From: JACJYE01 sp964432875
Lineage (GTDB): Bacteria > Bacteroidota > Bacteroidia > Chitinophagales > Saprospiraceae
NCBI GenBank assembly: GCA_964432875.1
Contig: CAYSPJ010000076.1
Span: forward strand, 1 to 25,624
Direction of reading: 5' to 3'
DNA: 25,624 bases
Every line of letters starts with the position of its first letter. Position 1 is the first letter of the stretch. This document shows positions 14,156-22,192 of this stretch, piece by piece. Made by a program: the position numbers and the translations under genes. The notes under the pieces are model-generated. The model ran no database searches. It was not told where the DNA came from and saw nothing but the letters and a program-made list of their open reading frames with translations.

Positions 14156-15583
14156 CTAAAGCTTCGGCACTTTCAGGCAATGGCCTGGCTTAAGCTTTTC
14201 ATTGGGCGCAATACGGTTCAGGTCAATTAATGTAGGCAGGCTCACGCCAGGCAGCCTGCGGGCTACATCCTCCAAAGTGCTCTTTTTAGGCACGATGTAC
14301 ATCATGTGGCTGAATTCCAGCGCCGGGGTATCCTTTTCAGCGCTTTCCAAACGGGCTTCCGGTAGGGCGGGCATGCTGGCGGGCAAGACGGCCAGTTCTT
14401 CCATCTTTTTCAGAGGGTTGAACCGCATGATTTCACGGGGGCGGTAGAGCGTGAGCTGTTGTCCTTCTTTGAGTTCTGGCGAGGACAATTTATTCCATGC
14501 CATGATTTGATGGGACGAACAATGGAACGATTTGGCGATTTGCGATAGGGTCTCACCCTTTTTCACCTTGTGGGTTACGCGGATGTATTTTTCACTATCG
14601 GTCAACTTGAGGTTGGCTACCGATAGGGGGGCGTCGTCAAAATAATTTTCATCCAGGTTGTCGGGGCGCTGGGTTTCGAGGTAATCCTTGAAAGCTTGCA
14701 TCACGCGCCGGGGGAGGATGAGGTAGTTGCCAGCCGTGTTGGCGGGGATGATTTCCCGCAAGTAAGCAGGATTTAGGGCTGCGATGAGTTCAATATCCAG
14801 GCCAGTGACTTGAGCAATGCGGTGGAAGCTGATATACTCATGAACTTTGACCGTTTCGGTAATCTGTAAGTCTAAGGGGGGATAATCCGGATTGATATCG
14901 TGCTCTTTGTAATGTTCCATGAGGTAAGTGGCGGCGATGAAAGCCGGCACGTAGTTGCGCGTTTCGCGGGGCAGATAGCGGCGTATGGTCCAGAAGTTTT
15001 TACTGCGCCCCCGTTTGATGGCGCGGTTTACCCGGCCAGCGCCTCCGTTGTAGGCCGCCAGGGTCAGCGCCCAGTCGTTGTATTTAGCATAGTGGCGCGC
15101 CAGGTATTCGGCAGCAGCTTGGGTAGATTTGTGAGGATCGCGGCGCTCATCCACCATATCATTGATTTCCAGCCCGTATTCCCGGCCGGTATAGGGCATG
15201 AACTGCCATAACCCCATAGCGCCTGCTGGCGATACGGCACGGGGGTTGAGTGCGGATTCTACCACCGAGAGATATTTCAGCTTCTCCGGTAGTTCGTTTT
15301 TGCGGAGGTGTTCTTCAAAGAGGGGGAAATATAAGACGCTACGGCCTAATATCCGCTCTGACTTTTCGCGGTGCAACAGCAGGTAGCTTTTCAGGTAGCC
15401 TTTGACCACCGTATTATATTGGTGCTCAACCAAGGGGTTTTCAATAGCACGCAGGCGCTTGATGATAGCGGCTTCGTCGAAAGTGATTTCGGGGTCATTG
15501 GCCAGGAGCGGCTGCGAAAAAGCGAAAATCAAGGCCAGGCCCAAGGATGTGGTAAAGAGTTTTCTCAAAAAACATGTCTCCAT
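14156..15583 (-). CDS. mltD: MltD-like lytic transglycosylase with two LysM domains
   Basis: I chose ATG at 15583 (475 residues). The upstream in-frame ATG at 15661 precedes the -7 box at 15643-15650, and the shorter form starts with a clean signal peptide (about 1-29). The SLT domain lies at about 90-200, with catalytic E109 in LSVVESALNP, then SPAGAMGLWQFMP and TLAAYNGGAGRVNRAI. LysM 1 spans about 337-380 (HKVKKGETLSQIAKSF) and LysM 2 about 428-473 (YIVPKKSTLEDVARRL). The enzyme cleaves the MurNAc-GlcNAc bond of peptidoglycan, giving 1,6-anhydro ends, and acts in the periplasm in wall turnover. The gene is alone on its strand and divergent from a small exported-protein gene. Confidence 0.92.
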   Translation of the reverse strand: METCFLRKLFTTSLGLALIFAFSQPLLANDPEITFDEAAIIKRLRAIENPLVEHQYNTVVKGYLKSYLLLHREKSERILGRSVLYFPLFEEHLRKNELPEKLKYLSVVESALNPRAVSPAGAMGLWQFMPYTGREYGLEINDMVDERRDPHKSTQAAAEYLARHYAKYNDWALTLAAYNGGAGRVNRAIKRGRSKNFWTIRRYLPRETRNYVPAFIAATYLMEHYKEHDINPDYPPLDLQITETVKVHEYISFHRIAQVTGLDIELIAALNPAYLREIIPANTAGNYLILPRRVMQAFKDYLETQRPDNLDENYFDDAPLSVANLKLTDSEKYIRVTHKVKKGETLSQIAKSFHCSSHQIMAWNKLSSPELKEGQQLTLYRPREIMRFNPLKKMEELAVLPASMPALPEARLESAEKDTPALEFSHMMYIVPKKSTLEDVARRLPGVSLPTLIDLNRIAPNEKLKPGHCLKVPKL

Positions 15584-15642
15584 GATACAGGAATTGGTTA
15601 AATAAAACCCCTGCTTTTGCTGGTTCAACAGAGTGTCGAGCG

Positions 15643-15650
15643 CAAAGTTA
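15643..15650 (-). promoter_or_regulatory. -7 promoter box of mltD
   Basis: On the minus strand the sequence reads TAACTTTG, an exact TAnnTTTG match. It predicts a start near 15637 and a leader of about 50 bases. A TTTG lies only 12 bases upstream (15663-15666), shorter than normal spacing. Confidence 0.5.
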
Positions 15651-15672
15651 AACAAAAGCAATCAAATTTTGC

Positions 15673-15680
15673 TAGTTTTG
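15673..15680 (+). promoter_or_regulatory. -7 promoter box for the small exported protein
   Basis: TAGTTTTG matches TAnnTTTG on the plus strand, 23 bases from the opposing mltD box, so the two promoters are back to back. The leader to 15762 would be about 75 bases. No clear -33 element. Confidence 0.4.
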
Positions 15681-15761
15681 GTTTATATATATGGCAGGCT
15701 GGTAAGAGGCAGAGCAGTAGCGAGGGGCCTGATTTCTTAAACTCCTGAAAAATATGATGCT

Positions 15762-16271
15762 ATGCGAATCGCTTTACTTCTCTTCTGCTTTTCTTTAACA
15801 ACCGGGCTTGCGGCGCAAAAAGTGTTGCAAATCGAAAAATATGGCAGCCCCAAGACGACCAAGATATATATAGGAGACCCCATTGCCTACCAACTCAAAG
15901 GGGAAAAGAGCTTCCGTTTGGCTTATATCGAAGATATCCGGCCCAAAGACAGCCTGCTCGTATTGGGCGATCGCTATGTCAACGTTTACGATATTGCAGC
16001 CCTGCGTTATGAGCGTGCCTGGCCAGAGGCCGTCAGCCAATCTTTATTTTGGTTTGGCGCGGGTTGGTCGGGCTTTGCTGCCATCGGCTTCAGTTTTGAC
16101 GGAAATGACGAAACCAGTTACCGCTGGGCTGACGCCTTCGTGACGCTCACCTCCTGGAGTTTGGCTTATGCTATCCCCAAGTTATTTAAAAACAAGGATA
16201 TCAAGTTTGGCGACCGCCGCCGCCTCCGTCTGCTCGATTTGAGGTTTAGTGAGGACCCCGGGGCATATTGA
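15762..16271 (+). CDS. Small exported protein of unknown function
   Basis: The protein has 169 residues. Residues 1-18 are a signal peptide (MRIALLLFCFSLTTGLAAQ). Residues 19-85 are rich in beta strands and charged turns (KIYIGDPIAYQLKGEKSF, IEDIRPKDSLLVLGD). Two hydrophobic stretches follow, about 93-111 (LFWFGAGWSGFAAIGF) and 125-142 (AFVTLTSWSLAYAIPKLF), which could be membrane segments. A basic stretch (RRRLRLLDLRF) closes the protein. I do not recognise a named family. The layout resembles small membrane-attached proteins common in Bacteroidota that carry an SH3-like beta domain before two helices. It is divergent from mltD, so an envelope role is plausible but unproven. Confidence 0.75.
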   Translation: MRIALLLFCFSLTTGLAAQKVLQIEKYGSPKTTKIYIGDPIAYQLKGEKSFRLAYIEDIRPKDSLLVLGDRYVNVYDIAALRYERAWPEAVSQSLFWFGAGWSGFAAIGFSFDGNDETSYRWADAFVTLTSWSLAYAIPKLFKNKDIKFGDRRRLRLLDLRFSEDPGAY

Positions 16272-16387
16272 GCTAGCCGGAAAGGATTAAAAATGTTAAA
16301 GTTCTTTCACAATGGCCTGATTCCAGAGAAATGAATTATTTTTATATTAAATTTTAGCTCATAATTCTTAACCAAAAATCGGATATC

Positions 16388-17137
16388 ATGAAATGGCAAT
16401 CCCCCCTATGCCTACTCCTCTTCATTGCTAGCTGGGCTCATGCCCAACAACTCACTACGCCCAACGGCTGGGTTTACGAAGTGTTGAAGCCCGGTAGCGG
16501 GCCCTTGCTGACGGCTCAGGATGGCGCGTTGGCCCACAATCAATTGACCGACAGCCAGGGCAAGGTACTGGTATCTACCTATAAGATAGGAGTGCCGGAT
16601 TACCAATTGATTTCCGACCTTTCCCATGCTTTTCAGCAAGCTTTTGCGGTGATGCAAAGCGGCGGGAAGTACCGTTTCCACATCCCCGTATCAGATTTTC
16701 GGGATGCGCTGCGCTCGAATGCCGATTTATCATTGCCTGGCAAAGTCGCTTTTTGGGATATGGAGCTCTTGCAGATACTGCCCCCTCTGCCCGATGGCGC
16801 CCGCCTGGTGGCTCAGGTTATGCAGCAGAGCGGCCCCGAGGCGGCTCTGGCCAGGTATCAATCTCTGCAGCGCAGTGCAGAGGCTTACTTTGGCGAATGG
16901 GAAATTAACCAGGTGGGCTACCTCTTCCTGCAAAAGGGGCAAGAAGCCGAAGCACTTGAAATATTCAAGGGCAACGCGATGCAACATTCCGGCTCATTCA
17001 ATGCACACGACAGCCTGGCCGAAGCCTATTATACGCTTGGCAACAAGGCGATGGCCCTGGAACACTACGAAAAGTCACTGCGCCTTAACCCGAAAAATGA
17101 TAATGCCCGTGCCATGCTGGCCAAGTTGAGAAACTGA
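16388..17137 (+). CDS. Exported FKBP-like domain protein with TPR tail
   Basis: The protein has 249 residues with a signal peptide at 1-19 (ending WAHAQ). Residues 28-131 follow the FKBP peptidyl-prolyl isomerase pattern: VYEVLKPGSGPLL, a GKVLVSTYKIG strand, the FAVMQSGGKYRFHIP core and the closing strand VAFWDMELLQI. The FD pair of the active site is replaced (L61-V62), and the usual IPP-x-LAYG becomes IPVSDFRDALRS, so isomerase activity is doubtful. Residues 170-245 hold TPR-like helices (AHDSLAEAYYTLGNKAMALEHYEKSLRLNP). The likely role is a periplasmic binding or chaperone scaffold. It converges with aroQ, with 25 bases between the stops. Confidence 0.8.
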   Translation: MKWQSPLCLLLFIASWAHAQQLTTPNGWVYEVLKPGSGPLLTAQDGALAHNQLTDSQGKVLVSTYKIGVPDYQLISDLSHAFQQAFAVMQSGGKYRFHIPVSDFRDALRSNADLSLPGKVAFWDMELLQILPPLPDGARLVAQVMQQSGPEAALARYQSLQRSAEAYFGEWEINQVGYLFLQKGQEAEALEIFKGNAMQHSGSFNAHDSLAEAYYTLGNKAMALEHYEKSLRLNPKNDNARAMLAKLRN

Positions 17138-17162
17138 AGCGAGGGGTCTGGGGGCGGCTATG

Positions 17163-17579
17163 CTATAGCGTGAAAAAACGGATAGCCAACTCATACCCCT
17201 TCATGCCCAGGCCAACGATGACGCCCCGGCAGTAGGGGGAGAGGAAGGAGTGGTGGCGGAAGGCTTCCCGATCGTAAACATTAGAGATATGCACCTCGAT
17301 GACCGGGCTGCGGATGGAGGCGATGGCATCGGCGATGGCGGCAGAGGTATGGGTATAAGCGCCGGCATTGAGCACGATGCCATCATAGGTGAAGCCCGTT
17401 TCATGCAGCTTGTCGATGATGGCCCCTTCGTGGTTGCTCTGGAAATAGTGCAGGGTTAGATGGGGATATTCTCCCTGAAGCTGAGCGAAGTACTCCTCAA
17501 AGCTCTGTTTGCCATAAATGTGCGGCTCCCGTGAGCCGAGCAGATTGAGGTTGGGCCCATTGATGATGATGATTTTCAT
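17163..17579 (-). CDS. aroQ: Type II 3-dehydroquinate dehydratase
   Basis: The protein has 138 residues, the usual length for the small dodecameric type II enzyme. Motifs in order: NGPNLNLLGSREPHIYG with N10, R17 and catalytic Y22; FQSNHEGAIID (46-56); LNAGAYTHTS with N71 and H77; EVHISNVYDREAFRHHS with H97 and R108. It dehydrates 3-dehydroquinate to 3-dehydroshikimate in the shikimate pathway, in the cytoplasm. It lies 89 bases downstream of recQ on the same strand and may share its transcript. Confidence 0.95.
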   Translation of the reverse strand: MKIIIINGPNLNLLGSREPHIYGKQSFEEYFAQLQGEYPHLTLHYFQSNHEGAIIDKLHETGFTYDGIVLNAGAYTHTSAAIADAIASIRSPVIEVHISNVYDREAFRHHSFLSPYCRGVIVGLGMKGYELAIRFFTL

Positions 17580-17668
17580 GGCTGCTGTTTTTATGTTTGC
17601 CTTATTCCACGGGGCAAGTAGCTCGCAGCTCGAGACTCGTAGCTAGCTAAATAGTTGCAAAGCAGACA

Positions 17669-19867
17669 CTAATTGGCCATATCCGACAAGAACTTGATCC
17701 GCACCAATTCGATCTCCTCCATGGTGATGTCATCTTCGCGCAGTTCTTTGAAGGCATCTTCAACCGAATCAGTGGCGGCGTTCATGAAATAGTCGATGAT
17801 ATCTTCGCGCACCGGCTCATCCACGAGGTCTTCGAGGTAGTAATCGATATTGACTTTAGTGCCGGAGGTGACGATGGCATAGAGCTCTTGCATGAGCTCC
17901 TCCATGCTCAGGCCGTTGGCGTTGGCCAGGTCTTCCAATGGCATTTTGCGGTCGATGCCCGTGATGATATTGACTTTGACCTTGGATTTATTGGCCACTT
18001 GCTTGACGATGAGGTCGCTGGGCCGTTCGATGTCATTCTCCTCGACATACTGATTGATGAGTTCAATGAAGGGCTTGCCATAGCGCAGGGCCTTGCCCTT
18101 GCTCACGCCGGAGATATTGGCCATATCCTCCATCGAGATGGGGTACTGGGTGGCCATGTCTTCCAGGGAAGGGTCTTGGAAAATGACGAAAGGCGGTACG
18201 CCATGCCTTTTGGATTCCTTGCGGCGGAGGTCTTTGAGGATTTTCATCAGGGCCTCGTCCAACACGACAGCGCCACCGCGGGCTTCTGTCGTTTCAACTG
18301 GTTCCTCTTCGTAATTATGGTTGATGGGTATTTTGAAAGAGTGGGGCTTTTCGGCAAAAGCCTGCCCCTTGGCAGTCATTTTCAGCAGGCCGTAGCTCTC
18401 GATATCCTTGGTGAGCATACCATTGAGCAGCGCCTGGCGGTAGACTGAGCCCCAGAAGGTTTCGTCTTTGTCTTTACCGATACCGAAGAGCGCTTTTTGG
18501 CCCGGAGTCAAGTGTTTATTGTGTTTTGAGTCTTTGCCCAGCAGGAAGTTGGTCAAAGCCTTGATGCCGTAGTTTTCGTTCAATTGGTGCACCGCTTGCA
18601 GCGCATGTTGCAACTCCTTTTTGACCTCGATTTTTTCTTTAGGATGCAAGCAATTGTCACACATGTTGTTGCAGCGGGAGTCGTCATATTCTTCGCCGAA
18701 GTAATGAAGCAGGAAGCGGCGGCGGCAGGCGGTAGTCTCGGCATAGGCCATTACTTCCTGCATGAGTTGAGTGCCCATTTCCCGTTCGGCCACGGGCTTA
18801 TCGCGCAGGAATTTTTCGAGTTTGAGGATATCTTTATAGGAGTAAAAGGCGATGCAGCGGCCTTCTAGCCCATCGCGCCCGGCACGCCCGGTCTCCTGAT
18901 AGTAGTTTTCGATGCTTTTGGGGATGTCGAAGTGGATCACAAAGCGCACGTCCGGTTTGTCGATGCCCATACCGAAGGCGATAGTGGCCACGATGACATC
19001 AATGGCTTCCATGAGGAAGTCATCCTGGGTTTTGCTGCGGGTTTTGGCATCCAAGCCGGCATGATAGGGGGCGGCTTTGATATCATTCACCGTCAGGGTT
19101 TTGGCGATATCCTCAGCTGCTTTTCGGCTTTGCACATAGATGATGCCAGACTGCCCGGGCATGTTTTTGATAATCTGCACAATTTGCTTGACCGCTTGCT
19201 CCTTTTTACCTTTAGGCCTGACTTCGTAGTAGAGGTTTTCGCGGTTGAAGGAAGAGATATAGGTGTTCTCCTGCCTCATGTTGAGGTTCTTCACGATATC
19301 AGACTGAACCTTGGGCGTAGCCGTGGCGGTAAGGGCCACGATAGGGATGTCTTTGCTGATGGCATCGAGCATGGCGCGTATGCGGCGGTACTCCGGGCGG
19401 AAGTCGTGCCCCCATTCTGAAATACAGTGGGCTTCATCGACGGCTACGAAAGAGACGTTGACTTGCTGGAAGAACTCGATATTTTCGTCTTTGGTCAGGG
19501 TTTCCGGAGCGATAAAGAGCAGCTTGGTATGTTTACTGGAGATATCCTGCTTGACCTGCCTCATTTGCGTTTTGGTCAAGGAGGAATTCAAAAAGTGAGC
19601 CACTTCATCGGTCTGGCTGTAGCCGCGGATGGAGTCTACCTGGTTCTTCATCAGTGCGATAAGGGGCGAAATAACAATGGCGGTGCCTTCCAGCATCAGG
19701 GCGGGCAATTGGTAGCAGAGGGATTTGCCGCCACCGGTAGGCATGATTACAAAAGTATCGTGCCCATTGAGGACACTATTGATAATGGCCTCCTGCTTTC
19801 CTTTGAAGCCATCAAACCCAAAGTGTTTCTGTAAAGCCTCGTGCAAGGTTTCTTTCATCACTGTCAT
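17669..19867 (-). CDS. recQ: ATP-dependent DNA helicase RecQ
   Basis: The protein has 732 residues. Motif I TGGGKS (44-49), DEAH box (144-147) with HCISEWGHDFRP, motif III ALTATAT, motif VI QETGRAGRDG (324-333). The RecQ zinc site is C381, C399, C403 and C406, followed by the winged-helix RQC region (about 415-515). HRDC domain about 537-610. About 120 further residues, longer than E. coli RecQ, end in acidic helices; this extension is usual in Bacteroidota RecQ. It unwinds 3'-to-5' at forks and recombination intermediates. Start is ATG 19867, or ATG 19858 three codons later (MKETLHEAL); neither alters a domain. Divergent from kdsD. Confidence 0.95.
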   Translation of the reverse strand: MTVMKETLHEALQKHFGFDGFKGKQEAIINSVLNGHDTFVIMPTGGGKSLCYQLPALMLEGTAIVISPLIALMKNQVDSIRGYSQTDEVAHFLNSSLTKTQMRQVKQDISSKHTKLLFIAPETLTKDENIEFFQQVNVSFVAVDEAHCISEWGHDFRPEYRRIRAMLDAISKDIPIVALTATATPKVQSDIVKNLNMRQENTYISSFNRENLYYEVRPKGKKEQAVKQIVQIIKNMPGQSGIIYVQSRKAAEDIAKTLTVNDIKAAPYHAGLDAKTRSKTQDDFLMEAIDVIVATIAFGMGIDKPDVRFVIHFDIPKSIENYYQETGRAGRDGLEGRCIAFYSYKDILKLEKFLRDKPVAEREMGTQLMQEVMAYAETTACRRRFLLHYFGEEYDDSRCNNMCDNCLHPKEKIEVKKELQHALQAVHQLNENYGIKALTNFLLGKDSKHNKHLTPGQKALFGIGKDKDETFWGSVYRQALLNGMLTKDIESYGLLKMTAKGQAFAEKPHSFKIPINHNYEEEPVETTEARGGAVVLDEALMKILKDLRRKESKRHGVPPFVIFQDPSLEDMATQYPISMEDMANISGVSKGKALRYGKPFIELINQYVEENDIERPSDLIVKQVANKSKVKVNIITGIDRKMPLEDLANANGLSMEELMQELYAIVTSGTKVNIDYYLEDLVDEPVREDIIDYFMNAATDSVEDAFKELREDDITMEEIELVRIKFLSDMAN

Positions 19868-19889
19868 GCTGGCTATTTCTTTTTTAACT

Positions 19890-19897
19890 TACTTTTG
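19890..19897 (+). promoter_or_regulatory. Possible -7 box for kdsD
   Basis: TACTTTTG matches TAnnTTTG on the plus strand, 125 bases upstream of kdsD, in the gap divergent from recQ. No -33 element is clear. A reverse-strand TATTTTTG at 20005-20012 could serve recQ. Both are weak. Confidence 0.25.
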
Positions 19898-20022
19898 TGT
19901 TTTGGCAAACTGGAGCGGCCGTCTAAAGTAGTAAAAAAATTCAGGTTCGGCCATTTTATTTGCGCATTTTTTTTATCTGGCCGGTTGCTTTTTCAAAAAG
20001 CCTCCAAAAATACAAAATTTAA

Positions 20023-20994
20023 GTGATTTCTAAAGGATTAATTGCAAAAACTGCACTGCGTACGATAGAGATCGAGGCCGAGGCGCTACTAGCGCTCAAA
20101 GGCAGCATCAATGAGCAATTTGTAGCGTGTGTAAACGCAATCTTCGAATGCAGCGGCCGGCTGACGGTCACTGGTATCGGCAAGAGTGCCCTGGTAGGCC
20201 AAAAAATTGTGGCCACGCTCAACTCCACCGGCACCCCTGCCATTTTCATGCACGCTGCTGATGCCATTCATGGCGACCTGGGCATGATCCGGAGCGATGA
20301 TTTCGTGCTCTGCATCTCCAAAAGCGGCGAGACACCGGAGATCAAGGTGCTGGTGCCGCTATTGAGGAATCTCGGCAACCCCCTCATCGGTATGGTGAGC
20401 AAGCTCGATTCTTACCTCGGCAAGCAGGCTCAATATGTATTGCATACCCCCATCGCTCAGGAAGCCGACCCCAACAACCTGGCCCCTACCGCTAGTACAA
20501 CCTCGCAAATGGCCATGGGCGATGCCTTGGCCACGGCCCTGTTAGCATTGCGTGGCTTCACCCCTCATGACTTTGCGCAGTACCATCCCGGAGGCGCTCT
20601 CGGCAAGCAGCTTTACCTGCGCGTGAGCGATATCTTCCCCAGTAATGAGCGGCCCGCCGTGCGCCCCGAGGAAAGTATCCAGCGGGCTATTCTGGAGATG
20701 ACTTCCAAGCGGCTGGGCGCTACTGCCGTGACTAGCCCAGAGGGCCAGCTGCTTGGCATCATCACCGATGGCGACCTGCGCCGTATGCTGGAGCGCAACC
20801 AAGACTTTGGCAGCCTGAAAGCCGCCGATGTCATGAGCCGAAACCCCAGGACCATCCTCGGATCAGAAATGGCAGCTAATGCCTTGCACAAGATGAGGAG
20901 TAACAGCATCTCCCAGCTGATTGTTGTGGATGATAACCATATCTTCCTCGGGTTTGTACATCTGCACGATTTAATCCGGGAGGGATTGATTTGA
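20023..20994 (+). CDS. kdsD: D-arabinose-5-phosphate isomerase (KpsF/GutQ family)
   Basis: The protein has 323 residues from a GTG start; the preceding in-frame codon (20020-20022) is TAA, and the GTG gives the family's normal N-terminus. SIS domain about 40-185: TGIGKSALVGQKI (50-62), HAADAIHGDLG (77-87), CISKSGETPE (97-106), HPGGALGK (188-195). CBS domains about 201-258 (VSDIF...ITDGDLRRML) and 268-320 (ADVMSRNP...FVHLHDLIREG). It interconverts ribulose-5-phosphate and arabinose-5-phosphate, the first step of Kdo synthesis for lipopolysaccharide. The CBS pair probably binds a nucleotide regulator. Its stop overlaps a start codon (TGATG at 20992-20996) for the next gene. Confidence 0.93.
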   Translation: MISKGLIAKTALRTIEIEAEALLALKGSINEQFVACVNAIFECSGRLTVTGIGKSALVGQKIVATLNSTGTPAIFMHAADAIHGDLGMIRSDDFVLCISKSGETPEIKVLVPLLRNLGNPLIGMVSKLDSYLGKQAQYVLHTPIAQEADPNNLAPTASTTSQMAMGDALATALLALRGFTPHDFAQYHPGGALGKQLYLRVSDIFPSNERPAVRPEESIQRAILEMTSKRLGATAVTSPEGQLLGIITDGDLRRMLERNQDFGSLKAADVMSRNPRTILGSEMAANALHKMRSNSISQLIVVDDNHIFLGFVHLHDLIREGLI

Positions 20995-21056
20995 TGGCCG
21001 ATGCATCTGCCAAGTCAGGGTGGAGGCTTCCCGATAGGGTTTTATCAAAAAAAGAT

Positions 21057-22097
21057 ATGCTGACGGCTAAGTTTCCAATAATCCTGTTGGGCATTTGCCT
21101 GGCGCTAGCTTCCTGTACGGAGCAGAGGCAGCGAGAGGTAAGCCCGGCTTTCTACCACTGGCAGACGCGGCTCGATTTGGATGCTGCCTCCCGGGCCCTG
21201 GCCGATAGCTTGGGCTGCCAGCAGCTCTACGCCAAGTTTTTTGATGTGGATTGGGATGAGGAGTATGGCAGGGCCGTCCCTTTGGCGGAAATACAACTCG
21301 TGCCGGGCAGCTATGCCGGGTTGGAGCTAGTGCCTGCTGTTTTTATCACCAACCGCACCCTGGAGCGCTTACCTGCCGCAGAACGAGGCGCCCTGGCGCA
21401 AAAAATTCACGATAAACTGTTTAGCCTGGCTGGCCAGGATAGCAGCCTGCGCATCCAGCAGGTCCAGGTTGATTGTGACTGGACGCAGGGCACCCAGGAG
21501 CCTTACTTCGACTTCTTGCGGCAGCTGCGTAGCAAGCTGGCACCCGAAGGCATTGAGCTCTCGGTGACCATCCGCCTGCATCAGGTCCGTTACTTTGAGC
21601 AGACTGGTGTACCGCCAGTGGAGCGTGGCATCCTCATGTTTTACAACATGGGGGATTTGGAGGACTGGGAGGAACCCAATTCCATCCTCAACCTGGACAA
21701 GGCCGAGCCTTATCTACAGGGCTTTGAGCGCTACCCCTTGCGGCTGAGCCTGGCTCTACCCCTCTTCCGCTGGGGCGTGCTCTACCGCGAGGGCCGTATG
21801 ATCCGCCTGATTAACAACCTGGATGAGCGCCGCCTGGAGAGCAACCTCCTCTTCCGCCCGCTGGGCGAAGGCCGCTATGAGGTGACACGAGGTGCTTTCC
21901 TGGACGGCCATTATTTCTACGAGGGCGACTTGATCCGTTTGGAAAAGGTGGAAATGGAACTGCTGGATCGCGCCGCCCGCCGCCTCAGCCGCCTGCCCTG
22001 GCCGCCGGATATGGAGCTGGTTTTTTACCACCTGGATAGCTTGGCGGCGGCAGATTTTTCAGCAGCGGCACTGCAGGGGGTGATGCGGCGGTTTTAA
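21057..22097 (+). CDS. Lipoprotein with probable TIM-barrel-like domain, kdsD-linked
   Basis: I chose ATG at 21057 (346 residues), because it begins a lipoprotein signal: MLTAKF, a hydrophobic core, then LALASC with C20 as the lipidation site. An in-frame ATG at 20994 overlaps the kdsD stop and would add 21 residues before the signal. The mature part contains FFDVDWDEEYGRAVPLAE, then a strand VQVDCDWTQGTQEPYFDFLRQLR (rough residues 134-156), a LSVTIRLHQV strand and GILMFYNMGD, the spacing seen in DUF3142-like and glycoside-hydrolase-like barrels. That link is tentative. It is cotranscribed with kdsD and overlaps the next reading frame (TAATG). Confidence 0.75.
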   Translation: MLTAKFPIILLGICLALASCTEQRQREVSPAFYHWQTRLDLDAASRALADSLGCQQLYAKFFDVDWDEEYGRAVPLAEIQLVPGSYAGLELVPAVFITNRTLERLPAAERGALAQKIHDKLFSLAGQDSSLRIQQVQVDCDWTQGTQEPYFDFLRQLRSKLAPEGIELSVTIRLHQVRYFEQTGVPPVERGILMFYNMGDLEDWEEPNSILNLDKAEPYLQGFERYPLRLSLALPLFRWGVLYREGRMIRLINNLDERRLESNLLFRPLGEGRYEVTRGAFLDGHYFYEGDLIRLEKVEMELLDRAARRLSRLPWPPDMELVFYHLDSLAAADFSAAALQGVMRRF

Positions 22098-22192
22098 TGG
22101 AGCGTGGGGGAGATTTTTTCAAAAACGCCGCGAAAATACATGATTTTTCTCTGCGTCCCCCTATCTTGCCATGCCTAGAAAACAGGCTGCTG

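Noticed and set aside
17620..17655. Repeated AGCTCG/GTAGCTAGCT text between aroQ and recQ
   Set aside because: Low-complexity variation of a short motif; no array with regular spacing, no gene, no clear hairpin.
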